Source: Paenibacillus planticolens
GTDB lineage: Bacteria > Bacillota > Bacilli > Paenibacillales > NBRC-103111
Reading direction: 5' to 3'
Length of the DNA: 64,000 nucleotides
NCBI RefSeq assembly: GCF_013141725.1
Contig: NZ_WHNZ01000007.1
Span: forward strand, 372,001-436,000
How positions within the stretch are numbered: the first letter of the stretch is position 1; the number at the start of each line of letters is the position of its first letter. The notes below the pieces were generated by a model that did not search any database, was not told the DNA's origin, and worked only from the letters and a program-made list of their open reading frames with translations. The translations under genes and the position numbers were made by a program. Positions 49,816 to 60,000 of the stretch are shown here, piece after piece.

Positions 49816-49890
49816 ATCACTACCTCCTCCGTATCTAGATGATAAGATATGCACACTGAGCCCAAAAGTTTCGTTCTTCGTTCTCCTCCT

Positions 49891-50610
49891 TTAACGGCTT
49901 TCCAGATAAACTTTGTCACCGACATGAATCTTCCCCGTTCTTTTCACGGAGGCGTAGACACCGAATTTTAAATCAGCTTCTTCGTTTACTTTTTTCAAAA
50001 GAGACACGTCACGTTCAAGCGTATTAGGATCGATAGTAATCAGCGAACAGCGTTCACACGGCGAGTCGACTTGAAACTCTGCGTCGCCAACTGTCAATCG
50101 CTTGCCTATCCAGTCTTTTTCGTGGATGTTGTCGTCATTTAATGCGACTATGAAGTTTGCTCTGAAACGAAGTGGATCTAACTGTTTCCCCCAAATCGCC
50201 TCCATTTTTCGTAAACTTCCATCTGTGATAATCAAGACTGAAGCACTATCGACTGACATCAAATCCGGGTTTTCGGGGTTAGGCGCTTTATAGCTTGCCA
50301 TAGAGATTTCTTTTTTGGAGTATGTTTGAATTTCCGCTAACAGCTCCTCATTCCAGCCCAAGGTTCGTCCATCCGGAGTTAGAACATTGATTCTATCGTC
50401 GACAAGTGTTGCCTTGTAAGTGAGCATCTTAGGTATCGCTCTGGCTGTGAAAAAGCTATCCCAACCTTTCTTTGTCCCATCAAAAAAAGCACAAAAACGG
50501 TCCCCGTATAAGCCATACGACTCAATCGTAACAGCTTTCAAATCTTCTCCCGCAAAAGATTTAACAGGAAACCGATGAATTGTTTTTATTTCACCAATAA
50601 GTTCTGTCAT
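49891..50610 (-). CDS. MOSC-domain protein (molybdenum cofactor sulfurase C-terminal type)
   Basis: The 239-residue protein has the N-terminal MOSC beta-barrel (TIHRFPVKSFAGEDLKAVTI) and the C-terminal MOSC domain with FQVDSPCERCSLITIDP, whose Cys in CERC is the expected sulfur-carrying residue. Such proteins are thought to bind sulfurated cofactor or detoxify purine analogues together with other enzymes. Start 50610 follows AAGGAG; an ATG at 50646 lacks a site. The gene is alone. Confidence 0.85.
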   Translation of the reverse strand: MTELIGEIKTIHRFPVKSFAGEDLKAVTIESYGLYGDRFCAFFDGTKKGWDSFFTARAIPKMLTYKATLVDDRINVLTPDGRTLGWNEELLAEIQTYSKKEISMASYKAPNPENPDLMSVDSASVLIITDGSLRKMEAIWGKQLDPLRFRANFIVALNDDNIHEKDWIGKRLTVGDAEFQVDSPCERCSLITIDPNTLERDVSLLKKVNEEADLKFGVYASVKRTGKIHVGDKVYLESR

Positions 50611-50690
50611 CGTTTGACCCCATCTCCTTCTTACATACCTTACCAAACTTTTGCTCTCTTATTAATTTACCCGGGATTGCGGAGAAAGTA

Positions 50691-50735
50691 AAACAGGAGC
50701 GCTCAGCGAAATTGTTTCGCCAAACGATCCTGTTT
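50691..50735 (-). terminator. Terminator of the sialidase gene
   Basis: AAACAGGA.CG..GCGAAA and TTTCGC.. CG.TCCTGTTT form a stem just past the stop codon at 50745. Confidence 0.8.
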
Positions 50736-50744
50736 ATTCTTCAT

Positions 50745-53700
50745 TTATTCTAAAATTTTGCTGGCAACGGCCGCTAGATCGTTAATGTCGATGCTTCCAT
50801 TATGATCCAGGTCGTACTGTTTCACTTGCTCCCAATCCGGACTTGAAGAATCTTTGCCGTAGTGGGCTGCGATAATGGCAAGATCCCCTATGCTAACTTT
50901 GCCATCATTGTTGAAATCCCCTGGGATGCCTGGAGCTGCCGGTGTTACTTCAACACTCAACGAAGAAGGAACTGCACTTGTTTCAGCACCGTGCTCATCG
51001 CCCATCGTTGCATCAACAACTGATATTACAGCGTTCACAGTCTGCTGAGTATCTTTAGATTTAAAAGTCATCTCCAGCACCTGTGCATGTCCGGTTACGG
51101 CGTGCTCAGGTCCTTCGCTGGCAACGATAAACCGCAATTTGCCAGGCGTTTGATTTACACTTGCAACTACATCAACACCAGGAATCAATGATTTCGCTGA
51201 CACGAAATCGAAGGCACCCTCATCGAAGCTCAAAGAAATATCCTGCGCGAACACGTTCTGTGTCAGGCCGCTTAACTCAAAGCGGACAGCGAACTCCTTG
51301 CCTGCTTGAACAACGCTTTCTCCGGTTAAATGCGTTGCGGCATTGTCCTCCCCAGCTTCAGACAGCGTTTTGATCGTGCCTGTGAATTTGTTCTCATCCG
51401 CTTGTTTCGAAAGCGTATTCCCATAAGAGTTATAAATATTTAAGTCCGAAGCAAAAGCGGCTTCAATGGGGTAGGAACCTGCAGCAAGCTCAGGAAACGA
51501 GCCTTCAAAGACGAATTCGGTACCTGCCGAACTTTGGCTCACTAATTGGAAATTAACATTTTTGCCTCCGATTGTTCCTGTCAAAGCTCTGTTCCCGCTC
51601 AGCATAACGTAGCTGTTGAATACGGTTTTTATTCTCAGCTTATCGCCTGATGCATAGCCGTTTGGCTTTAATGCTTCAAGGGCGATGGACGAAAGCTTTG
51701 GCGCAGGATTGGTAGCTTGGCGCTGCCATTTCAAATATTCGACATTGAATTTGATATAGCTCATGTTCGTATTGTCCGTTCCCTCGTAGAAAAGCCCTAT
51801 CTCACCATTCGATAAGTTAGCAAGGCTGGAATACGCATAGGTACCGTCTTTAACCAATTGCGAATATTTCCAATCGAACGTATAGCGTGTTCTTCCATTT
51901 GGGTATGTTCCGTTTTCATTGATTAGCCCAACGCGGACTGTACCGTTAATGCGGCTGGACGAATTGCCGGGAGAGGCGAAAATAACGGCGTCTTTGCCAT
52001 CAATCTTGCCGTTGTAGCGAATGGCCGTCATTTGACAATATGCGGCAATAAGCGCATTTTCCGTAACGACTGTCGCATCCCAGGTTTCGCCGCCATCGAA
52101 GCTCGTCGCTATTTGGGCATAGCCGGAGTAATTTCGAATGAATAGCTTAAGCTGCCCGTCCGGCATTTCGACAACTTGCGATTCCGTCAGCTCATGGGCT
52201 GAATTCGTAAAATCTTTCTCATGAATGATGACGCCGCCGCCAACATCGCGTCCTTCATTCGGAGATTTGCCGCGATGCCAAGTTTGGCCATGATCATCGC
52301 TGTAAATGACTGCGCTTGCCTGTTTGTTGTTATCGTTCAAGAAATAAACGGGAAATACGAGTCTGTCTTTATGAATTCCTTGCGTTAACTGAATGCCCGA
52401 TCCAGGGCCCGTACCAAGGAAAATCATCCACTCTTCTTTCGTCTCGCCGTTCAAATCGATGGGACCGGTCCACGTCGCCCCCTCATCATCGCTGTAGTAC
52501 AGCTCAAGATATGAGGTTTTATAAGCTTTCAACGGTGAGTTTTGGCCAAAAACATTATCGATTTTAACTCCGTTCAAATACAGATTCCGTTTCATATCAA
52601 CCGTATAGTTGGTTACCGCTCCAGCGGCATCGTAGACCTTGCCTTCTTCTCTTATCGTATATTCCTTAGCGGAAGAGTCGGTAAGGAACATATATGATTT
52701 GCCATTTATTGTTTTAAATCCGGTGCCTTTATAAGCATTAGTGCCAAATCCGCCCCCAAGCCCTCCGCCATGAGGGAAGCCGTCAACGAGCGAAAATATT
52801 CTCCCTGTGCTTTGGTCCTGCATGAGCGACATATCGATATTCGATGCTTGATTGGGATAATCGTTGACGACGATTCCGTTCGTTTCCCACGTTGTGCCTT
52901 GATCGAAGCTTCTTCTTACGACAGCGTCAATATTGTTGGGAGAATCTGCCGCGCTGGCATTTCGGCGGTCGATGCCCGCAATCAATGTTCCTTTCTTCGT
53001 TTGAAGCAGCGCGGGAATCCGGTAGTAGCTGGAATTCATGAAACCGGGAGTGAATACGTTGAGTGGCGCCGTTATTTTCGCACCATCCGGAATTGGATTA
53101 ACGATGGGCACCGTATTGGTGACCCCGGTTATACTGACCAACTCTTGATCGGCAAGAGGTTTGCTGTACACTTCAGCAAAGTCAATATCCCCAGTAAAAG
53201 GGTATTGGTTGGAGCCGGCCGGTCTTTCCGTAAGTCCTAATTTTGCGCTGTTCGGAGCATAGATATTGTTCAGAAATTTGCGGGCAGACGTTGTATCCTG
53301 TTTGACCATTACGCCATCCAGGAAGTATTTGTATCCTTTGGCTTTATCCATGACCATTGCCACGGTATGAACTTCATTTTCCTTAAGAACGAGAGCATCT
53401 GTTTTGACATGCGTGTTGACTTGCGTTTGTCCAGGCTCTGCATAGCGGTTCTCGCTGCCGATGGCGGTTGGCGAAATATAGAGATGGAAATGTCCATTAG
53501 CCGTCGTATTGTTGCTCAGCGAGAACAAAGACATAATGCTTGATCCTGGCGTATAGCGAAATCTTACAATGATCGTTCCTTCGTCCAATACCTTCAGCGC
53601 GTCTACTTTATCGTTCAAATTGGTTGAGCTGCCGCTGGCGATATGTTGATTATCCATTCTAAGAACCAAACTTGGATCCGCAGCCGCTGCCACAGTCGCC

Positions 53701-53774
53701 TCGCTGGCCATCATATTGGCGGGAAGCAAAAAAAGCAGCATTGTCACAATAAGAAATAGAGTCCATTTTCTCAA
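50745..53774 (-). CDS. Secreted GH33 exo-alpha-sialidase with LamG-like, cohesin and dockerin domains
   Basis: A 1009-residue enzyme with signal peptide (WTLFLIVTMLLFLLP, cut near MMASEA), an N-terminal LamG/lectin-like domain (about 35-220), the six-blade sialidase propeller (about 235-690) and an Ig-like domain. Motifs: YRIP (first Arg), the Asp boxes SDDEGATW, SDDHGQTW and SFDGGETW, and YAYSSL with the catalytic tyrosine. It releases terminal sialic acids. Then cohesin (about 811-940, TQNVFAQDISLSFDEGAFDF) and dockerin (946-1009; DFNNDGKVSIGD and DLDHNGSIDIND, both complete calcium-type loops). Unlike the other proteins it has no FIVAR between cohesin and dockerin. Start is most likely TTG 53774, nine bases after GAGGAG; ATGs at 53783 and 53795 sit at or before that site. 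Confidence 0.9.
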   Translation of the reverse strand: MRKWTLFLIVTMLLFLLPANMMASEATVAAAADPSLVLRMDNQHIASGSSTNLNDKVDALKVLDEGTIIVRFRYTPGSSIMSLFSLSNNTTANGHFHLYISPTAIGSENRYAEPGQTQVNTHVKTDALVLKENEVHTVAMVMDKAKGYKYFLDGVMVKQDTTSARKFLNNIYAPNSAKLGLTERPAGSNQYPFTGDIDFAEVYSKPLADQELVSITGVTNTVPIVNPIPDGAKITAPLNVFTPGFMNSSYYRIPALLQTKKGTLIAGIDRRNASAADSPNNIDAVVRRSFDQGTTWETNGIVVNDYPNQASNIDMSLMQDQSTGRIFSLVDGFPHGGGLGGGFGTNAYKGTGFKTINGKSYMFLTDSSAKEYTIREEGKVYDAAGAVTNYTVDMKRNLYLNGVKIDNVFGQNSPLKAYKTSYLELYYSDDEGATWTGPIDLNGETKEEWMIFLGTGPGSGIQLTQGIHKDRLVFPVYFLNDNNKQASAVIYSDDHGQTWHRGKSPNEGRDVGGGVIIHEKDFTNSAHELTESQVVEMPDGQLKLFIRNYSGYAQIATSFDGGETWDATVVTENALIAAYCQMTAIRYNGKIDGKDAVIFASPGNSSSRINGTVRVGLINENGTYPNGRTRYTFDWKYSQLVKDGTYAYSSLANLSNGEIGLFYEGTDNTNMSYIKFNVEYLKWQRQATNPAPKLSSIALEALKPNGYASGDKLRIKTVFNSYVMLSGNRALTGTIGGKNVNFQLVSQSSAGTEFVFEGSFPELAAGSYPIEAAFASDLNIYNSYGNTLSKQADENKFTGTIKTLSEAGEDNAATHLTGESVVQAGKEFAVRFELSGLTQNVFAQDISLSFDEGAFDFVSAKSLIPGVDVVASVNQTPGKLRFIVASEGPEHAVTGHAQVLEMTFKSKDTQQTVNAVISVVDATMGDEHGAETSAVPSSLSVEVTPAAPGIPGDFNNDGKVSIGDLAIIAAHYGKDSSSPDWEQVKQYDLDHNGSIDINDLAAVASKILE

Positions 53775-53798
53775 GCGATACATCTCCTCTGTCATTAG

Positions 53799-53897
53799 TT
53801 AATCGCCAATGATATTGGCTGCGAAAACGAGATCTGCGATGTCGATAGTTCTATTACCGTCAGAATCGTACTTTCGCATTTTTGATACACTCTGTAT
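53799..53897 (-). pseudogene. Orphan half-dockerin remnant
   Basis: On the minus strand the frame reads KYDSDGNRTIDIADLVFAAN and ends IIGD. It is a complete second dockerin repeat: calcium-type loop DSDGNRTIDIAD followed by the LVFAAN helix. It is open only back to a TAG at 53898-53900, has no enzyme, signal or ribosome site of its own, and ends four bases before the first ATG of the sialidase. I infer the 3' stump of a lost dockerin protein. Confidence 0.6.
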
Positions 53898-54020
53898 CTA
53901 CACAAACAAATCTGTCCCTCCCCCTTCCACATATTTTATTGTAAAACTTATATTCTCACTTCGATATCCCTTACATTTTACTTTGTATAGTCGTAACTTG
54001 ACTTCTTTCCAAACGCCAAA

Positions 54021-54050
54021 AGTCCCCCCGGCCCACTCGGCTGGAGGGAT
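54021..54050 (-). terminator. Terminator of the glycoside hydrolase-like lipoprotein gene
   Basis: GTCCC.CCGGCC and GGCTGGA.GGGA-type arms enclose a short loop ten bases past the stop at 54060, followed by a T-rich stretch on the minus strand. Confidence 0.65.
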
Positions 54051-54059
54051 TGCTCTTTC

Positions 54060-55511
54060 CTAGGGCATATAAGTTACACCTTCTGAGTAGGAATTGTTAG
54101 CATTCCAGATGAGGTATTCATGCACATTGGCATCTTTTAAGGCTCTAATTTGGGCGTCTACCTCTGCCTTCCCATATGGAATATAATTGCCGGCGCCTAA
54201 CCAGCTTGCGGTAAAATCTTGAATCCATGGACGTGATATCGGAGGCGTCTGGAGGAGAGCAAACTTTTCTTTTTCCGCTTTCATGTATGCCGTAACAAGC
54301 TGATATGGCTCTTTATCCGGCTTAGCAATCCCGAAATAACCATTGGACCAGTGACTTGGATAAATCATAGACGAAATGACATCAACCGAACTGGCAATAC
54401 GGTTAAAATTCTGGCCGATACCCGGAGCTTCCGGCAATGTAGCAGAATATCCGAAGATATCAACGGAAACATGCACACCATACGGTTTTAATTGTTCTTT
54501 GGCATAAGCCACAAAATCGCTGACAGCATCAACACGAAGCTGTGTCATGCGCGCTTTATCGCTGAAATCCGGCGCTTGAGGCGCTGCTTTTTTTAAACTG
54601 GACACACTTTTTTGCGCTTCCTCCATCGTTTTTTTATTTTCGTCGGTTTGCGTTGAATTGTAAGTAGTAGTAGCATCCGTCACTTTTATCTGTAAGGCAG
54701 ACAATTCGTCTTGATATTTCTTAGAAGCTTCGATATAGGCATTTTCTTCTTGTATAAATTTCGCAGGTTTTCTATCTTTGTAATCCCCCATGGAATACTT
54801 CAAAACTTGGTCCCTGCTTTCAAAACCTTCCGGAAATCGAACATAGTCGAACTGGATTTCTTTAAATCCTAGTTCTGCAGCTAGTTTGGCTGCTTCTACG
54901 TTATGATCCCATGATTCCTTAAGGAACGGGTTGATAAACCCGTCACCGTTCGCATTGCGCCAAGTGCTGCTGCCATCAATAAATGAAAGATCAGGACGTT
55001 TTTTCGCCAACACCGTATCTTTAAACGAAACAATTCGAGCGATCGGATAAATGTTATGCTGCTCAAGTGTTTTCATAAGCGATTGCGGATCTTTGATATA
55101 AGGCTGACCAAATTCAGCAAGTTTTCCCTCCGGCTTAAATGTGAGGTAACCGTCATCATCCTTGATATCAATCACCATGGCATTGAGGTCGGTTTGATCA
55201 ACAAGTGAAAGCAGCTTCGCCATTCGTTGGCCGCCGGCTGACCAGCCGGTTACATAAATCCCGCGTACGGCATCCGGATAGCTGAAGTGTACCGGAGGAT
55301 CGAATGCGGGCGTGATACTTGGCAGAGGTGAAGGTGAAGGTGTAGCTACAATTGGTGAGACGGAGGGTGATGGGGTGGTTGTCATCTCTGGCACAGCGGC
55401 AGTTGGTTGTACGGACGGGTCTGGCGTGTTCAAAGCGACATTGGCTGACGTACAGGCTGACAACGAGAGTATGAAAATAAGCAACATACATATACGGCCG
55501 TTTTTATTCAC
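54060..55511 (-). CDS. Putative glycoside hydrolase lipoprotein (DUF4015 type)
   Basis: The 483-residue protein starts, by ribosome site (AAAGGGGAG), at GTG 55511. Its signal ends in the lipobox LSAC (TSANVALNT after it), so it is a membrane-anchored lipoprotein with a Pro/Ser linker (residues 30-75). The body has DAVRGIYVTGWSAGGQRM, NAMVIDIKDDDGYLTF and FKEIQFDYVRFPEG, the last giving a putative catalytic Asp/Glu of the TIM-barrel DUF4015/GH13-like family. Relatives act on glycans, but the substrate is unknown. No dockerin is present, unlike its neighbours. A charged coiled-coil-like insert lies around residues 260-320. Confidence 0.8.
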   Translation of the reverse strand: MNKNGRICMLLIFILSLSACTSANVALNTPDPSVQPTAAVPEMTTTPSPSVSPIVATPSPSPLPSITPAFDPPVHFSYPDAVRGIYVTGWSAGGQRMAKLLSLVDQTDLNAMVIDIKDDDGYLTFKPEGKLAEFGQPYIKDPQSLMKTLEQHNIYPIARIVSFKDTVLAKKRPDLSFIDGSSTWRNANGDGFINPFLKESWDHNVEAAKLAAELGFKEIQFDYVRFPEGFESRDQVLKYSMGDYKDRKPAKFIQEENAYIEASKKYQDELSALQIKVTDATTTYNSTQTDENKKTMEEAQKSVSSLKKAAPQAPDFSDKARMTQLRVDAVSDFVAYAKEQLKPYGVHVSVDIFGYSATLPEAPGIGQNFNRIASSVDVISSMIYPSHWSNGYFGIAKPDKEPYQLVTAYMKAEKEKFALLQTPPISRPWIQDFTASWLGAGNYIPYGKAEVDAQIRALKDANVHEYLIWNANNSYSEGVTYMP

Positions 55512-55668
55512 GCTGTTCTCCCCTTTTCCCAAATAACTCATCATTTCTATGCCTTAGTAACTGGAATATTCGTGAAGGGAATAAACTATGCTGGCAAAAC
55601 TTATTTTATTTCGTTATTCCATCCATTTTCCAAATAATGTATAATAGTTTCGAAAGGGTGATCAAGTA

Positions 55669-56199
55669 TTGATAGTTAAAATGAGGCAAGAAACTTTCGA
55701 AGCATTAGCGGATGGAGCAATCGAGGTGGCTTGTGTAGATCCGATCATTAAAGCTTATAAGGACATTCTGACGCGAGGCGGTGACTTCAAATCAGGTCTT
55801 TTCAAGGAGCTTTCGCGGGGACAACAAGCATTGTTCGTATTTCGGGCCTATTACAATCACGCACTGAAATCTGTTGCCGACTTTTACTGGTGGAGTGCCT
55901 ATTTTATTGCACAACCAGAGCGATGGGCAGGGCTCAAAAACGGATTGCATTTCTTCGGCGATCATGCAGCGTTACATGTATTAGAAAGTATGGAAAAGAT
56001 TCTTCATCAAAGAAATCACGCCATGTGCTTAGAGAATTTCAAGGTATCGTTCAATGATTTGAACAATGACCCGGAATTGATGACTTCTATAACTCCGTTG
56101 TATGATGACCTTTGCCAAACCTCATTGAAAACACATCAAATCATCGGTTCATTTATTCGGAACAATCCACATGATTTTGTTCATATTGAAATGGATTAA
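55669..56199 (+). CDS. Hypothetical protein (176 aa)
   Basis: I do not recognise the family. The start is TTG at 55669 after AAAGGGTGATC, with an ATG at 55681 as alternative. It is soluble and mostly helical, with a Trp-rich middle (SVADFYWWSAYFIAQPERW) and a weakly acidic end (DFVHIEMD). No transmembrane segment, repeats or nucleotide motif are seen. It stands between divergent/convergent unrelated genes, followed by a terminator. Possibly a stress or DUF4375-type protein, but that is a guess. Confidence 0.7.
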   Translation: MIVKMRQETFEALADGAIEVACVDPIIKAYKDILTRGGDFKSGLFKELSRGQQALFVFRAYYNHALKSVADFYWWSAYFIAQPERWAGLKNGLHFFGDHAALHVLESMEKILHQRNHAMCLENFKVSFNDLNNDPELMTSITPLYDDLCQTSLKTHQIIGSFIRNNPHDFVHIEMD

Positions 56200-56216
56200 G
56201 GCCGTATTATCGTAAA

Positions 56217-56255
56217 AAAAGACCGCTCAAGCCATATGGCCTGATGCGGTCTTTT
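56217..56255. terminator. Bidirectional terminator
   Basis: AAAAGACCGC...GCCATATGGC...GCGGTCTTTTT, with T-runs in both directions, between the 176-residue protein gene and the convergent azoreductase. Confidence 0.85.
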
Positions 56256-56267
56256 TGCCGACCCATC

Positions 56268-56903
56268 TTAGAAGCGTTTTGCAACTTCTTTCGCATTTGC
56301 AATTGCGTTCGCTTTAATTTCTTGGGCTTTAGCTGGCATAGCGGCCATACCTTCAACAAAAATGCCTTCGAAGCTAGGTACGCCAGTGAATTGCATAACT
56401 TTTTTCAAGTAGCTGTGTCCGCTCTCGAAGCCTGCAGCAGGACCTTCGGAGTATACGCCGCCGGACGCTTGAATGTGGAGCGCTTTTTTGGTTGTAAGCA
56501 AGCCTACAGGACCTTGCTCTGTGTATTTGAACGTTTTGCCGGCTGAGCAAATCGCATCAATGTATGCTTTCATAACTGGCGGGAACGAGAAGTTCCACAT
56601 TGGAGAAACGTATACATACTTGTCAGCGGCAACGTATTGGTCAACAATTTCACCCAGACGGGCAACTTTTGCCTGCTCATCAGCTGTTAGCGTGCTGAAA
56701 TCAGCGCCGGATTGCAGTTTTCCCCAACCGCTGAATACATCGGCATCAATTTGCGGAATGTTCAATTTGAATAAATCAAGATGGATAACTTCGTCACCAG
56801 GATTTGCTTCGCGATATGCATCGACGAATTCTTTGCCGACCGCTAAGCTGTATGAAGTTTGGTGGTCATTAGGATTTGCAGTAATATAAAGTACAGTTGC
56901 CAT
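56268..56903 (-). CDS. azoR: FMN-dependent NADH-azoreductase
   Basis: The 211-residue flavodoxin-like enzyme has the family opening [16 protein letters not shown], the FMN-binding [19 protein letters not shown] and the C-terminal [11 protein letters not shown]. AzoR-type enzymes reduce azo dyes and quinones with NADH and protect from quinone/diamide stress. The start ATG at 56903 has a GTGAGAG ribosome-like site. It is alone, with a promoter whose spacer is a perfect inverted repeat, so a MarR/HxlR-type repressor probably controls it. Confidence 0.92.
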   Translation of the reverse strand: MATVLYITANPNDHQTSYSLAVGKEFVDAYREANPGDEVIHLDLFKLNIPQIDADVFSGWGKLQSGADFSTLTADEQAKVARLGEIVDQYVAADKYVYVSPMWNFSFPPVMKAYIDAICSAGKTFKYTEQGPVGLLTTKKALHIQASGGVYSEGPAAGFESGHSYLKKVMQFTGVPSFEGIFVEGMAAMPAKAQEIKANAIANAKEVAKRF

Positions 56904-56946
56904 GATCTCACTCTCACATTCTGTAATTTTATTTGTTACAATTTTT

Positions 56947-56974
56947 ATTATAACTTATTTTTAATAAGTTGCAA
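56947..56974 (-). promoter_or_regulatory. azoR promoter with palindromic spacer (operator candidate)
   Basis: On the minus strand TTGCAA (56969-56974), a 16-base spacer and TATAAT (56947-56952) form a SigA promoter. The spacer holds the inverted repeat AACTTATT-TTT-AATAAGTT (56952-56970), a shape suited to a MarR/YodB-type dimeric repressor blocking RNA polymerase. Confidence 0.65.
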
Positions 56975-57030
56975 GCTAAAAGTAATTAATCTACTTTTCA
57001 GATAATTATAAACCAATAGTAAGTGACGAT

Positions 57031-57056
57031 AAAAAGACCCAGCCTTCGGCTGGGTC
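57031..57056 (-). terminator. Terminator of the PA14-GH2 gene
   Basis: GACCCAGCC-ttc-GGCTGGGTC with AAAAA upstream on the plus strand, i.e. TTTTT after the stem on the minus strand, about 30 bases beyond the stop at 57086. Confidence 0.85.
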
Positions 57057-57085
57057 CTTGTCTAGACTCGTATGTTGGAGCGTCA

Positions 57086-60000
57086 CTACTGACTCAAAAC
57101 CTTTTGCGCTATCATCGCAAGGTCTACAATATCCACCTTGCCATCGCCATTCAAGTCGGCTGTTCTTGCAACGTTCCAGTCCGGACTGCTGCTGTCCTTG
57201 CCATAGTGACTGGCAATCATCGCGACATCGCCAATGGAGAATTTACCGTCATGGTTCAGATCTCCGTCTGAGACAATACCCTTAATGCTCACAGCAAGCT
57301 CAGCCGCTGAAGCTTCTGACTCCACGCCACCCTCATCGGCGATGACTGCTTTGATCACCGAGATTTTACCCGAAGTATTCGGAGAACCTTTCGCAATAAA
57401 TTTGAGGTTAACAAATGGGATCTCTTGCTTGCTTGGAAGCTCTTTGCCAATGTTCGCCAGTAGTATGCGCACTCGGCCTTTATGATCATCGACGTATTTT
57501 AGAACGACGATCCCGTCTGCAGCTGATTGAACCTCCTGAAGCTCGAATAAATCAGCTCCATAGTTCAACGTAATATCAGAAGCATACACGGTGTTTGTTA
57601 CATTCGACACCCCTAGTTTTACGGTAAATGTCGAACCCTCCATTACGCTGCTTGCGCCTTCCAATGTCATTTGAGCGTTCGGTATGTCCTCATCTTCCGT
57701 TTCTGTCACACGGATATTATCAAAAGTTGCATTAGCCTTGTATGTGCGAACTCCGATAGCACCTTCTGTAAAGGTACTGTCTACGGCACTTGCCACAAGC
57801 ATGTTATTGACATAAACATCAATTTTGGGCCCCGCGGCCACAACTTTCAATCGATAAACTGTATCTACGCTGATCGACGGGACAGCGTTATTGGCCAACT
57901 CGGTCCAATTATTATCCAGCCTGCCTAACTGCACTCGTCCAGCGAGCGTAATGCCTGCATAGTATCCCTGCAGGTTATCTGTTCCGATTGTCGGATTGCT
58001 AACTCTGAAAATAACGCCTGCATTGGCTAAATCGGGGCTGGCACTCATCGAAACATCCGCTTCATACGTGAAGTTTTGGAAATGGGTATCATTAGCAACT
58101 GCTTTATAACCTTCCCCGTTGATCACCGTGAAAGCACCGCTGGCAGCACTCCACACGCCGCCATAAGTCGTCCAACCATCAGCATTTCTATCGTCAAAGT
58201 TATCTAGAAAATGCAGAGGCTTGTTGATTTTAGCGCGAAATTGCTTGACGGCTGCATCTAAAGAAGTGATTGCTTCCTTAACTCCATCCGCAGTGGTTTG
58301 AGTATTATCATATACAGCTTGAGCATCTGCGATAGCTGCAGAGAAATGATCGATGACTACTTGCTTATATTGCCCCGGTCCATCGCCTACTATTGCTTGG
58401 TCACGCATTTGCGCTGAGGCATGAATGCTATTCAACAGATCGGATCTATTGCTGTTCCCGATTAAATCTCTGTGCGCTGCGGCAACGCGTGCGAAGTCAA
58501 CCTTTTCCACCTTGCGGTCATAACTTAGTAATCCGTTGATTTCGTACTCGACATCTGAAATTTGTGTGTAAACAGCCGCACTAAGTCCGGGTTTGTCTTT
58601 CAACTTTTTAAGCGTTTGAATATAACTGATATATTTGTCTGTTAACTCTTCCTTACTGTTCATTAATAATTCAGCATAAACGGTCAAGGGACTGAATTCA
58701 TGCCCAGGCACGCGAAGACCTAAGCCTCCGTATTCACCAAGCGTGGCTGCCCTGTACTCCGAAGGAGTGGGAGAATCCGGTGCAGGATACCTGTGCCAAT
58801 CCAGGAAATGACCGGCTTTCGACTCGTTATCTCCGCCTCCCGCGTCATACCATCCAGTGACACCGTTAATAAGACGGGTCGGATCCGCTTTTAAAGCATG
58901 TGCGATGGCCTCTCTCGTATAATTCCCTCCATTGTCGAATTGACCCCATCCTTCATTAAAGACAATATATACCACAATGGAAGGTGAATTTTGCAATTGT
59001 TTGATCATCTCATCGAATTCTTTGTAAAATTGCTGCTGCGCCGCAACTTCCCTACTGGTTCCGCTAGGCATGTCCTGCCACACAAGAAGCCCCAGTTTGT
59101 CCGCCCAGTAATACCAACGGGCCGGTTCAATCTTAATATGTTTGCGGATCATGTTCATATCCATACGTTTTTCAGCTTCAATGTCAAATTTCAGTGCTGC
59201 GTCTGTTGGCGCCGTATAGAGGCCGTCCGGCCAGTATCCCTGATCCAAAGTTCCCATCTGAAAGACGAATTTCCCATTCAACAAAGGCCGCTGGATGCCG
59301 TCAACTTTCCCTAGTTTTATTTCTCTCATTCCGAAATAGCTGTCTATTTTATCAACGATCTTTCCCCCGTCTTTCAAGGATACTTGTAGATCGTAGAGGA
59401 ACGGATCATCCGGTGTCCACCATCTCGCATCCGGAACAGGAAGCAGTAATTCCGCACCGGGATTTCCGCTAATGCGGCCAACTTCAACGCCATTTTTTAG
59501 AGCTACGGCTTCTACTGTTTTACCTGCTCCATTGACCGTATCGACGGATAGCTTCAATTGGCCATTCCAAATATCAGGTACCATATCCATCCGCTCAATG
59601 CTCGCGGCAGCGACCGGCTCGAGCCACACCGTTTGCCAGATGCCAGACACGGACGTATACCAAATGCCTCCCGGCTGTACGACCGTTTGCTTCCCTTTGA
59701 TTTGATCCCCTTTCGTATCCGTATAATCGACGACATGAACGATCAACTCATTCTCTCCGGACTGTAATTGATCTGTAATATCAAAGCTGAATGCAGTGTA
59801 TCCGCCTTTATGAGTTCCGACTTTTGTTCCGTTCACATACACGTCCGTTTCATAATCAACGGCACCAAAATTCAATTTCACATGCTGTCCATTCCAATTT
59901 TGAGGCACCGTGAAGCTTCGTTTATACCACATGAGCTGTTCTTGACGCTGAATGCCCGATAATTTAGATTCTACTGCAAAAGGTACAGTTATGTACTCTT

